Of a stretch of DNA of 64,000 nt, positions 32,401 through 43,819 are shown piece after piece (the first letter of the stretch is position 1; each line of letters starts with the position of its first letter). This DNA is from Combretum micranthum (lineage: Eukaryota > Streptophyta > Magnoliopsida > Myrtales > Combretaceae). The notes beneath the pieces are model-generated. The model saw nothing but the letters and a program-made list of their open reading frames with translations, was not told where the DNA came from and searched no databases. Both the position numbers and the translations under genes were made by a program. The DNA lies in contig JAMXBD010000368.1 of NCBI GenBank assembly GCA_024138025.1, positions 434,001-498,000 on the forward strand, given 5' to 3'.

Positions 32401-34176
32401 TAAATAATTAATTATTTTTATTTTATAAATTTTTTAATAAAATAAGTTAAAATAACATCACAAGCTAATACAAACATAATAGGAAACTAGTTTAGATTCC
32501 TTAGTCCATTTAGATGTAAAAATAAATTATAAATGACATAAATAGAATAATTATATTTTAATAAGTTGTTTACTTATAAAAGTTTAATAGATTGATTATA
32601 GGACATACATAGAATTTATCATTTTAAATGACCTAATTACCATTTAGTAAACTTGACTAGTTAATTATATTCAACTTGATTAGATAAAATTAATATAGAT
32701 TTATTAACTAATATTAGCTTAGTAAATTCTTTAGAAACAACAATTTATACTTAGCTATTAATTGATGAATACCTATATGATCATATTAACTAGAAATTGG
32801 CTTCGATTAGGTTAAACCTTAAATGATAAGGAGTACGTAATTTCTAAAATATGATAGACCACGAATAATAAGAGGAGTATGTTGTTTCAAATGTAATTTC
32901 TAAAAAAACTAAGTAGTTAATACGATTTGATATAAGTTGATAATTGATTCAAATGCTTATATGAATTAATCTTTGAAGCAGATATTTGTTAAGAGTCTAC
33001 ATTCAGCTCTATCTTCTGCTATCTTCTGATTGTTTAGAGCAAGATTTCTACCAGGTACGCAGTACTTGTGTGTTGCGTGCTAGGGTAGGCATGCTAAATG
33101 AACTAATACTTAAAGACGATCTTAATAATTGCTTGTTACTTGTGCATGGCCGTTTTTGAGACCTGGCCCGAGGGGCGGCAACCTTGCTAGGCGGTGCCAG
33201 CACGGTAGTTAGGCGCTTAGGCCACCATGGGCATGGTGGTAGGGTGGGTAGCTGATGGGGGAAACGGTAGCGGGATAACGTCTACCTGGATCGGAGAGAA
33301 GTAATGTAGTGTGGTTCACGTTTATGGGACCGGTTGAGCTACACTATAATATGGACTGTGATGGGTAGAGATGCGTAACGGCTGTGGCCCCCAGACTAGG
33401 CCATTACTTGTACAGGTAGGAGATATAGGTATTCGGGCTGCCTATATCAACCCTCTGAGCAGTTGCTGCTACTCAGGACCCCCAGGTTCCCAGTGTGTTG
33501 CCGGAGTGTGAGTGCTCTACTGTTGTTTGTCGCACTTTAATTTAAAGATATAAACTATTGGTTGTTGCATTGCATATAGAATAGGCGTGTGTGCCCATCT
33601 TGTGTGTGCTTGTGTTGCTGTTGTACTGGGCTTCGGCTCATTCCTTCTTTTTCAGGTGATGATCTGGATGCTTGTGATTATTGGGTATGGGACGATTCTA
33701 AAGGAGCTTGTAACAAGTTGAGTGCCTAGGAGTGTTAAACTGTTTATGCTATTGGTAAAAGTTATTGATCATCTTTTCAAACTTATAAATCGATGAGGGC
33801 ATATCTATGAGCCTATGGTTGTATCTTGAGATACCAAACACTATGTACTTTGAGACACCTGATGGTATGATATTTATTTATAAACGTTTGTCTACTCACA
33901 AGAATAGCCTATTTGAAAATTGTTTTGAGAAATTTACTTTATTATATGTAATGATCTACTCAAGAAAGTAGCCTATTCAAAATTCATTTTAAAGAAATGT
34001 ATTTCTTTTCCGCTGCAACTCTAGTTATTTTCAAAAATCCAATTCCACGATTTTAGAATCTAAAATGTGTTTAGCAACGATCACGATAAACTGTAGATTA
34101 GGTCAGCCTTAACGTATAATGCGTAAGTGTTATACGTGGCGGCTGGCACGCCTTGAACCAAATTCAGGGCATGACA
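29492..34176 (+). mobile_element. LTR-like non-coding element D (4.7 kb)
   Basis: It begins TGAAATACCC and ends GGGCATGACA, with flanks AGGGG (29487-29491) and AGTGG (34177-34181), a 5-bp duplication with one mismatch. It lies inside element A in opposite orientation. Features in order: AT-rich upstream part, TATAAATA at 31019, a leader with donor-like AA|GTAAGT at 31271, a G+C-richer block at 33050-33540 conserved in element E, and a CAG acceptor-like site at 33653 followed by a short open frame to TAG at 33729. No retroviral-type domain is encoded. Confidence 0.75.
33140..33540 (+). ncRNA. conserved hairpin-bearing block of element D (possible structured RNA)
   Basis: This G+C-rich block aligns with the minus strand of element E at about 59480-59060. 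The two share CAACCTTG, TTAGGCGCTTAG, AGGAGATATAGGTA and the CTGAGCAG...ACTCAGGACCCCCAG segment. It contains the palindrome CCACCATGGGCATGGTGG (33222-33239) and a second stem CTGAG/CTCAG at 33455-33476. Conservation between otherwise diverged copies suggests an RNA or DNA structure; its function is unknown. Confidence 0.4.
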
Positions 34177-35839
34177 AGTGGGGTTGTCGTGTCATGGAAA
34201 TAGAGAGGAAGAGAGAGGGGAGAGAAAACAATTTGCAAGAGTTTTGTTTAAGTGAAAAGAAAGAAAGTGTAAAGTGAAAGGCATAAAGGGATATATATAG
34301 AGTGTGAGATTAGGGTTTATGTCAAGCAAATAAAAGAAAAAAAAACAAACTAGAGAGAGAAGGGCAAGGGGGCCCATTTTGAAATAGGGGGAGAGAGAGA
34401 GATGTGTGTGTTGTGTTGTGTAAGATTCAAATTTAATTAAGTAATTTTAGTAATAAAACTGTATTGGAAAAGTAAATTATAAGAAATAGGATATAAGGAT
34501 ATAAAAGATAGGTTATAATGATGTAATAATAGAGTATGGTTGGTTGTACTTGGTGAAAACTAAATATTGGAAATAAAAAAGTAGTTTAGACAATTAAATC
34601 ACCGGTAATAATGAAAATACGATAAAAGGACTACAACTGTAATTTTTATAAACTAAAAAATTATTATAATTATATTTTTGAATTCCTTATTAAATTTTGG
34701 TTCTAAAGATCCATATGGAATATTTTTCTTTTTTTGAGTACCGAGAACCAGTTTTCGAAAGCAGATCCCGATCGAGTTCGAAATAGATGAATTTTTTCAA
34801 AATTTGATATTTTTATGTTTTAATATATTATTTAGGACTATATTCTAAATCTAACTCATTTTTATTGTTCTAGTGTTTTGTTATCGGAAATGCCAGACTT
34901 AAGGTTCCTAGGCTCCATCCTAGCCCTAAGTATTCTTTTTAGGGTTTTGGTTTTCAATTTCGATTTCCGAAACCGAGTTTGGTTTGCTAAGAAAACGTGG
35001 GCTTATAGGTTCGATTTGAATTATTGATTAAATTAAAATTCTAACTAAAAATTTTCTTCATTATAGTTTTTTTTTACATTTGTGTAGATACTTAAATATT
35101 TATATTATTTTACAAATTTTATATTATAAATCATGACAAAATAATTTATGAACTCATCATACTTTTAATCTATAATTCTCTATAAAATCAGTTATCCATC
35201 AATAAAATATATTCACTAACTAATACATAATTAGTCATAATTTATAATTTTTAATAGAACCATCAAGTCAATCATCTGCCAATAAATTTAGTTAAAATAA
35301 AAAAAAAATCATTTATCCATAAAATTCATCAACAAATAAAATGATCTACTAACAAAACACATTAAACAATCAATACATAATAAGAGTTTACATACAAATA
35401 ATAAATTTCATACTTTATAAAGTTAAAAACTATTAAAAAACACAATAGTTCATCATTAATAATATATATATATATATATATATATATCATAAGCCTAAAA
35501 AACAAATCTAAAAATGTACAAGTTGATTTTAATTAATATTCACTAAATAATAAATATCAAATGAAATCATTTGAACATATATCACATTTAATCAATTATC
35601 ATAAAAAATCTATAGTTATAACTTGCAAGTATAATATTATTATATTTTTCTAAAATGGTTTGGTTTGGTTTTATGGATTAGTTTGGTTTACCTTCTAGAC
35701 CAAACCATAAGTTTACAGATTGGTTCAAATTGCAAAATTTTTAAACCAAATTGTTTAAAAAAAACCATATTTTTAGTTTGGATTGGCTCGGTTATAGATT
35801 GGTTTGTTTCAATTTTTTTTTACCCACCTCCAATCATGA

Positions 35840-36806
35840 TGAAAATGGGATTTCAATAGAAATGTATTAACTAGTTTATGAAATGTGTATTCAGTGTTTC
35901 TTTCAATATAGTTATGAACAACAAGTTTATAGGCATGTTTCAACATTCTAAGGGGCTAAAACAAGGGGATCCTTTATCCCATTATCTTTTCATCATAGTG
36001 GATGGTGTTCTGCCTAAAGGGATAATTAAAGCATTTGAATAGGATACTATTGATGGTATTAAAGTTCGATCATCTTGCCCTCTCTAATGCACTTCCTTTT
36101 TGCAGATGATTCTCTCTTTTTCTTAGAGGCAAGCAAGCAAAATCTATAAAAATTCAGGAAAATTCTTTTAGAGTATTGCAAGGCTTCTAAACAAGAGGTA
36201 AGTTTTAGCAAATCTTCTGTCTTTTATAACCAAAATACATCGAAAGCTTGGAAAGTGGAAGTTGACCAGATTTTAGGAATTCTTTGTACCTTAGACCCAA
36301 GACGATATTTGCGACTACCTACTATGTGGGGCAAGTCGAAATTTGAGGCCTTGAACTTTGTTAAAGTGAATATTGTGAAGAAACTACAAGGTTGGAAGCA
36401 GAGGCTTCTTAATGAGGCTGATGGAGAAATCTTGATCAAAGCTCTAGCCTTTGTTATCCCCACCTATTTGATGAGCATTTTGAATTTTCCTATGAAGTGG
36501 TGTCATCAAGCAAACTCTCTCATTGCTAACTTTTGGTGGGGGCAGAAAGATAATGAGAAGAAAGTTCATTGGATCAAATGGGGTAAAATGAATCAAGCTA
36601 AATTTGCTGAAGGGATGGGTGCCCGAGATTTGCATGATTTTAATATTTGGTTACTTATAAAACTAGCTATATGAGTTCGAGCTAATTCTAACTCCCTTTG
36701 GGTTAGAGTTTTGAAAGGTACCTATTTTCTAAGTTAGGATTTTTGTTTTGCTGGGAAAGGAAGTCATGCCTCCTAGATATGGAGTAGTATTCTTGAAGGT
36801 CATGAT
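35840..36806 (+). pseudogene. LINE reverse transcriptase, C-terminal part and downstream region
   Basis: This continues the reverse transcriptase after the MITE: GLKQGDPLS (about 35954-35980), then HFLFADDSLFFLEA with the catalytic FADD at 36099-36110. After a stop the frame stays open over 36255-36674 and encodes the region that follows the palm (LQGWKQRLLNEADGEILIKA; ANFWWGQKDNEKKVHWIKW). Element B cuts it at 36806. The longest clean stretch (139 codons) is still only a fragment. Confidence 0.8.
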
Positions 36807-37469
36807 TGTCACATCCCAAAAGGTACCTTAAACGTGGTAGTCTGCTACATACAATGTTAAGACATAAGAAAGACTACCTTAGTCATGCAAAAGTTATGAT
36901 ATTATATGCAAGGCGTTTAACATAACAATAGGAGACACCAGTGGGATATGCGATTTAAGTAGTAATATAAAGCATAGAAGAACTAATAAACATAAATCCA
37001 CCAAATTAATCATAATAAGGTCTTTACATAACTTAGGGGCATTCCCCCGATCAAATCCAAGGATTTGTAATACAACTTAAAGTCTTACATACACAAAACT
37101 ATATAGTCAAAAGATTTTAAGAGAATTACTGTCTAAAGCCTTTGATCGAATTTCCCCAAGAACCTTTCCAAAAGTGTGGTCTAACCCGGATATAAGGAGA
37201 CCTCAGGTAGATTAAAGGATGTTCCTACGACAACAAAAATCTATAGAACTGTAAGCTTAACTAGCTTAGTGAGAATACTCCTAGGTCATCATACTCGAAG
37301 CAAGATATCAAACGAGTTATAATTAGACAAGCATATGTAATGCATTAAACAAGTGAGCAAGCAAGACATATGGTTTTTGAGAACCACACGTTGAATGAAT
37401 TTACGCCCTTCAATCGATGTTAAGTATACCGGCCAATGATGATCAACACTTTTTAAAATAAAACTTTTA

Positions 37470-37570
37470 TAGATTATACTAGCTACTATTCACAACACAA
37501 AAACATGTAGATTATATCAGCTACTATTAGCCAACACGTAGACACTACCGATTATTCCAACCAATACTAT
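37470..37570. repeat. short tandem repeat module in element B
   Basis: Two clear units (37470-37507 and 37508-37538) share TAGATTATA and AGCTACTATT, and a weaker third follows. The array lies about 660 bases from the TGTCAC end, the position of the different arrays in A and C. Confidence 0.6.
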
Positions 37571-39263
37571 TATACTCTTATCCCGTCAAGTGTATAATAG
37601 TAAATGCAATGTGACTCTCTACATGATATGTATGAATTCATTTATTAAATTCTTTCATGTAATTAAAATAGCTTAGAGGCAATCATAGAATTTATAGACA
37701 CGTTAATATGGTAAATATAACAAACATTTAATTAACAACAATTCATGCCTAGATATTCTTAACATAATTTCAACCAATGTTATAAGATACATGCGCTTTC
37801 CATTTTTATCTTGTCCTACTTTTAGGGCTTCTAACACTACAAGCATAAGTATGAGTACAAAAACTTAAAGAACTAAACTCACTCGGCTATGATGCGGAAA
37901 AACTCCTAATCAAAGTAATCTTTGGAATACGAGACTTCTCCTTCCTTGTCACCTAGATAAAAGAAATACCCAAGATGAGTATTTCACGGAAGCTTTACTT
38001 AAACTTTCTAGTTCTATTTTGAAATTCGCAGTAAATTTGGATTACGAAAATTCCAACTTAAAATGACCATAACTTGCTTACTTTAACTCGGAATCTCGCA
38101 TATAAGATGTTGTTTTCTACCTACTCAAAAAGATCTATATATTTCAAAGGTTATTTTTGACATAAAAATGTTGTTTAGGTCCTAAAATGGTTCGGTACAA
38201 AATCACCACCAATTTCCCAGCCCTTAAAAATATAATTTTCCAAACTTTTCTTCATCGAAAAATTCTTAAACAAACATAAAGATATTTATATGGTATGAAA
38301 TATCTTTTTGATACATAACTGGACTCATATTTTATGCATGATTTTATTGATGTTGTCCCAATAATTATTTTCATAAAATAACTTATCTTAGGAGTTTGAA
38401 AAATTAGATTTTGACAAATTTCTCTTTAAGTGGCTGGAAAGAAAACTATAAATTCTTGGGTTATTATAAATAAGGGTTTTTCTTTTATATTTTTATTTCC
38501 TAAATTTTTAAAGATGAATCAATTTCCCAAAAATTTGTTCTTTTAGGATATCTACCATTTTTATTTCTAATGATGGAAAAATATGGTTTTCAAAATTTTT
38601 CTTAAGTTGTTGGCAGTATCTAATGTTTTGAGTTGTATTAAATGTATGTTATCTCATTATTTTTATGTTCTTCTACTTCTTAAAAAATAAGTTTACCATT
38701 TTAAAACTTTACTTTCTTAGGTTGTTGGCAAATTTTATTTCTAAGTTGGTTTCTAAAAAAGTGAGTTGATTTCACCTTGATTTTAGAAAACTTATGTTAT
38801 TCCTAATACTTACCAAGTGGTGGTGTAGCACTTTTTGATAGGTTCATAAAAAAAACTTTCATAACAAAGAATTATCAACATTAGATTTTAGCAAAAATTT
38901 CATTTTGACTTTGAAAGGAGAATAATAATACTAAAAATTAAGTCTTGTAGAAGCTTACTTAATAAGTAATTTTCAAAGCCTATGATGAACCTATTTAAGT
39001 TTTGTAAAAGATGTGGTTGGGTTAAGATCTTAAGTTTAACTTGGAATTTTCTTTCAAGTGCTTAAAATTATTTTTATGGAGTATTTAGTTCCCATTTATA
39101 AAAGAAAAAAAGAGTTCCTTTTATCATTTGAAGAAATCTTTATTGTGACAACATCATTATGATCATGCATGAATATGATTAAGTAGCTATATAAGAGATG
39201 AGAATAATTCATGTAAAGAAAGAAAGAGATATAAGAAGCAAATAAACATATATATAAGGTCAC

Positions 39264-42200
39264 TGTCATGCCCTAGAGGGTATCCTAAACATGGCAATCC
39301 GCTGCATATATTATTTAAGCTAGTGAATGATAACCTTAGTCATGCAGGAGCTTCAATATCATATGCAAGGCGTGCTTCCAAGATAGTAGGAGACTCACAG
39401 GGGTATTACATTTAAGTAGATGATAAAAGCATACAAGAACTTATATAAATAAACATGGAATATTCATTTAGATAATAAACTCTTACATCTTCTTGGGGGC
39501 ATTCCCCCGTCTCAAAAGTCTTGTTTAACTAATTCATCAACAAAAAGTACATAACTATAACATAAGCCTACTATAGAGATTTTCTTAGAAGTCTATGTTC
39601 AAAACTAAACACATATAACTTCTCTTAAAAACTCCTAGTAGCTTTGGCTCATACCTGGCATACAGGGCTTCTCGGTGCCAACCATAAATAATCATACTGT
39701 AACAAAAAGCTATAGGAGTATAAGCAAAACTAGCTTAGTGAGATAATTCCCATCTACAGAACATTTCCATATAACAATCAAGTATTTAATCAAGCATATG
39801 AGAATGCATCAATCACATGAGCAAACAAAATACATAAGATTAACAGGAAATCATATGTAGCATGGATTTTACGCCCTCTATGTCAGGGGTTGGGAGGTTA
39901 CAGGCCCATACGACCATCAATAATTGCAGATGTGCTGGCTCCTACTCGCCCTATAGACTTTCCAGCTCCTACTGGCCCATGTAAACTTTCTGGCTCCTAC
40001 TAGCCACCACTACAACTTCATTGTTTCCCCACACAAAGAATAGTAGTAAAATAAATGTGACTCACAAATATCATATGCATGAATTATTTTCAATATACGT
40101 TTAACCAAATAATGTTGAGTTCAAGTTAAAGGCGATCAACCACAATATTCATCATATCAATACAAGAATCACAATTTATTTATCAATTCCTCTTTCGATA
40201 TTCTTAACTTATATTCAACCAATCATAAATCCAAGTCACACAAATATTTGTTCAATTATCTTTTCCTTATTTTCTAGTGCTACTACTTATAAGTACAAAC
40301 AAGGAAATGTAACTAGTAAAGGATTAACTTACTCCATGTCGGTAGCTTCTAATCAAAGTAGTCTTCCGGGAAAGTGATCCCAGTTCCTTATTCACCTAAA
40401 CAAGATGGAATACCCACAATGCGTTTTTCATAGCATTTCTACCTTTGAAAACTCTTAATCTATCTTAAAATCGCGGTAAAATCGGATTTGAGAAAATTCC
40501 AACTTAAAATGGCCATAACTTGTTCATTTTAACTCGGAACTTCGTATATTATATATCATTTTCTACCTACTCGAAAAGATCTATCTATTTCTAAAACTAT
40601 TTTCATTAAACTAGGTTGTTTGGGTTCCAAAATAGGGGTGACCATATTTACCACGAATTTTCACAAAACTTGAATTTCTTTAAAACTCATTTTAAAGAGA
40701 TAGATTTGTAAAACCTTTGAAATGTATATACATATATTTATTGACTCATATCAAATGTATGAAGTTAATGGAGTTGTCTCAAACCATAAATTTTTGTAAA
40801 AGTAAAGTCTTATAAGGAAAATGAAACTTTAAAAAAATTCCTCTTATTCAAGTTATTCTAAATGAGTAAATTTCATTTTTCTTAGTCTTTTCAAAGAAAA
40901 ATTTTATTTTCTTAGTTTCTAATAACATTTTATATTCATAGAAATAATTTCCTTGTTTCTTGAGATCATTTCATTTTCATGAAAAGAATTTCTAGTACTT
41001 GATGAAAAAGTGGAGTTTTAGTAAAACTTTTGTTTATTGAAAAAGTTCCTTCTATGTCATGTATGTTTGTAAAAATTCTTATGAACTCCTCTAGATTTCT
41101 TAGAAAAGTTTGTAAAGATAAATCCTTAGTTTTATGAAAAATTTCTTTCTACTTTTACTTCTAGAAAAGAATCTCTATTTTAAGAGAATATTTCCTCATT
41201 TATCTTGTTGAGACAAAAATCATTATGTTCATGCATAAATATGAATCACAAAGTTATGAAAACATAAGGAAACATAATAATTTGAAGGAATAAGCTAGTA
41301 AAGAAATAAATCAAGTATTGGAACCTCAGCTTTATCAAGGTATCCCGGGACTTAGAATAGACTAGTCCCATAAAGAAAAAGAAAATGTTTTGACTTGATG
41401 AGGACAAGTCTAAGACTAGAAAGACTAGTCTTAAAAACAATATAAAATTAAATAAATTGCAAGGTAGTAAATAAATTGCAAGGAAAGTAAATAAATTGCA
41501 AAACAATTGAGCTTATATGCTCTAAAAGATATATATAGCTACATAGATATATTTAGATTATAAAAGCAACATAAAAGAAATTTGGTTCATGAACAAAAAC
41601 AAAGTATGAGCCTATTGTTACTTTCTTTAACCTTCATGGTTTAGAAAACACAACCTAAGCTCATTCTAAGTAAATGAACATAAAGAGAACTTGAAGAATT
41701 GTTACCTAAGAGAGCTAAACTTGAGAGAGCTTTGGGAGAAAATTCTTGTAGAGAATTTGAGAGAGTAATTTTTGTGTATGGAAGGTGTGAAAGAAGTGGA
41801 AGGAATAGGGGGTATTTATAGGAAAATATGGGAGGTAAATTGTGTTAATGAAAATAAAACAAATTGGAGAGGAGAAAGAGGGGGCCGACGCTACTTCTAG
41901 AGGAAAGGGGAGAAAATTTTATTTTTCCTTTGTATTTTTGTTAATGAAAAGTAAGATATAAAAGAGGTGAAGTTGTATTAGAAATGAAAATTGTAAGAAA
42001 TAGAGGTATGGTTTGTAAGAGTAGAGTGTAAAAAAAAGTAGAGATAGATGAATAGTGTAGAATAGTAGAAAATAGTAAAATGTAAAGTAGACATGACAAT
42101 TTAAGTACCGGTAGTAAGAAAATACGCGTATAATTGTGATATCTGATATTTTTAGCTACTGAAAAATTATGAAATTAATATTTTTGAAAATCTTATATTT

Positions 42201-42504
42201 TTACGAGTCTAAAAGTATATCCGAAATATTTTTCCGATTCCAAGCTCCGGAACACGTTTTTCAAACTGTGTCCGACCAGGTTCAAAACGAGTCGCGGTTT
42301 AACTTATCTGATATTTTTAAGCTTTCTTAGGTAATTACGAATTTTCTACATACTAAACTCTTTCTTACTTTCTTAGGGTTTCTTAAACAAGAATGTCGGA
42401 CTTGAACGATTACAATTGACTAGGATTTTGTTGACTTTAGGATTCCGGTTGACTTCTAATTTGGGTTTAAACTTTAATTGATCACAAAACTTTGGGGATT
42501 TATA
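39264..42504 (-). mobile_element. LTR-like non-coding element C (3.2 kb) nested in B
   Basis: It begins TGTCATGCCC and ends GGGGATTTATA on the plus strand, flanked by perfect GTCAC duplications (39259-39263 and 42505-42509). On the minus strand it has TATAAATACC at 41820-41811 and a donor-like TTAG|GTAAC at 41706/41705. It is about 60-70% similar by eye to the ends of A and B. The terminal TA in place of CA at one end also occurs in A and in F. It is the younger insertion because it interrupts B. Confidence 0.85.
39935..40012. repeat. 27-28 bp tandem repeat x3 in element C
   Basis: Copies of CTGGCTCCTACT (one CCAGCTCCTACT) start at 39935, 39962 and 39990, each followed by a GCC-containing segment, so GGC and GCC can pair within a unit. 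The array lies 671 bases from the TGTCATG end. Confidence 0.75.
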
Positions 42505-43819
42505 GTCACGTATTGGGAGCTTTAGCTTCGTTAAGGCTTCCTAGGACTAAGAATAGACTAGTCCCAGAAAGAAAAAAAAAAAAAAAAAGAAGGAAAAGAA
42601 AAAGCTTAAATATAAGAGCAATAATAATAACAGCAATAATAAGATGTTAGGTTAGTGAGCATCTAGGCTCTAAGAAATATAGATATAGATATACATATAT
42701 ATATGGTGTTAGATTAGAGCAATAATAACAATAATATATCAACATAATAATAATAACATAATAACAATAATATAATGGCAGTTTAGGCATGAATAAGAAC
42801 AAAACATGAACATATTATTGCTTCCATAACCTTATTGGTTTAGGATATACATATTATGGTCATTTTAACTTTCATGACATGAAGATAGGTATATAAAAAC
42901 TTTTACCTAAGGTTATATGTGAGTTGGAGAATCAATGAAGAGTTGGTAGTTGTAAATGATAGTTTTAGGTAGATGATAGTTTTATGGAAAGAAAAGAAAG
43001 TTGAAAAGAGAATTTTGGAGAGAGGGTTTGAGGAGGGAATTTAGTAGAGTTTTGATAGGACAAATGAGATGTGTGAAGGAAGTAGAGGGAGAGAGGGTAT
43101 TTATAGATAAATATGGAGTGAAATTTGGTGTAATTAAATAAATTGAAAATAAAAAAAAATTGAGGGGGGCAGAGAGATGTGGTCGATGTGATCTTGGAGA
43201 GAGGGAGGAGGAGATTTGATTGAATTTGTATTTTTATAATATGAAGCAAATAAAGTATAAGAGAAGTTATGTAAAATATATACTGGGAAAAGTAAATTAT
43301 AAGTAACAAATATGTAGGATGTAAGAAGTAGGTAGTAAGAAAAAGTAAAAATAGGTAAATAGTAATGAATAGTAGAAAATTGTATAATGAATAGTATACT
43401 AGATAAATAAGATATCAGTAGTAAAAAAAATACGCGTAAATATATTATATATGATATTTTTATATACAAAAAAATTATGAAACTGATATTTTACGAATCC
43501 ATGTTAAATTACGAGTCTAGCCATATTTTTGGATAACTTTTACTATCTCGAGCATCATGACTCGTTTTTCGAGAATTGATCTCGTTCATGTCTGAAACAA
43601 TCGAATTTTTGATAAATCTGATCTTTTTAAGCAATCTTATATTATTCCAATCTATAATCTACCATTAATTCATTTATATTTTTCTCAGGTTTCGAGCGCA
43701 GGATTGCCGGAGTTAAAACTACTAATATGCCTTGATCTTTGTTGACTTGTGAAGTTCTAGCTTGGCCAGGGTTAGGGTTTACTATAATTTTACACTAAAA
43801 TTGAGGGATTTACAATGGT

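Larger units (their letters stand above)
25113..35007 (-). mobile_element. LTR-like non-coding element A (host of D and a copia LTR)
   Basis: On the plus strand it begins TGTCACGCCC and ends GGGCTTATA. It is flanked by AGTTC (25108-25112) and GGTTC (35008-35012), a 5-bp duplication with one mismatch. After subtracting D (29492-34176) and the copia LTR (27306-28793) it is about 3.7 kb, close to B (3.76 kb), with which it shares many blocks (CAAGGCGTT, GGGGCATTCC, CTAGCTTAGTGAG, GGCCATAACTTG). A TATA-like minus-strand sequence at 34288-34300 gives the orientation. No protein-coding domain was found. It could be a very long solo LTR or a non-autonomous LTR element. Confidence 0.7.
24997..35831. 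mobile_element. hAT-like MITE in the LINE, carrying nested LTR-like elements
   Basis: Left end GTAGGGGTAAGC (24997) and right end, reverse-complemented, GGAGGTGGGTAA (35831) form imperfect terminal repeats. The flanks AGTCACGA (24989-24996) and AATCATGA (35832-35839) are an 8-bp duplication with two differences. Joining the LINE across it restores the frame (EAVMMKM). The MITE itself is about 935 bp (24997-25112 plus 35013-35831), rich in AACCAAACC-like motifs, and holds a TA microsatellite at 35461-35487. The rest is element A and its own insertions. Confidence 0.75.
36807..43814 (-). mobile_element. LTR-like non-coding element B (host of C)
   Basis: Plus-strand ends are TGTCACATCCC and GGGATTTACA, giving TG...CA termini. 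The flanks ATGAT (36802-36806) and ATGGT (43815-43819) are a 5-bp duplication with one difference, and removing the element restores the LINE frame (EGHD then VLFTGAKWIPG). Without C it is about 3.76 kb. On the minus strand TATAAATACC lies at 43105-43096 and a donor-like TTAG|GTAA at 42907/42906. No coding domain was found. Confidence 0.8.

Noticed and set aside
36224..36635. Minus-strand frames opposite the LINE
   Set aside because: They are antisense shadows of the clear LINE ORF2 frame at 36255-36674.
42965..43469. Two overlapping ~110-codon minus-strand frames
   Set aside because: They are low-complexity Ile/Leu/Ser/Phe-rich translations of the AT-rich leader of element B, without any recognisable domain.
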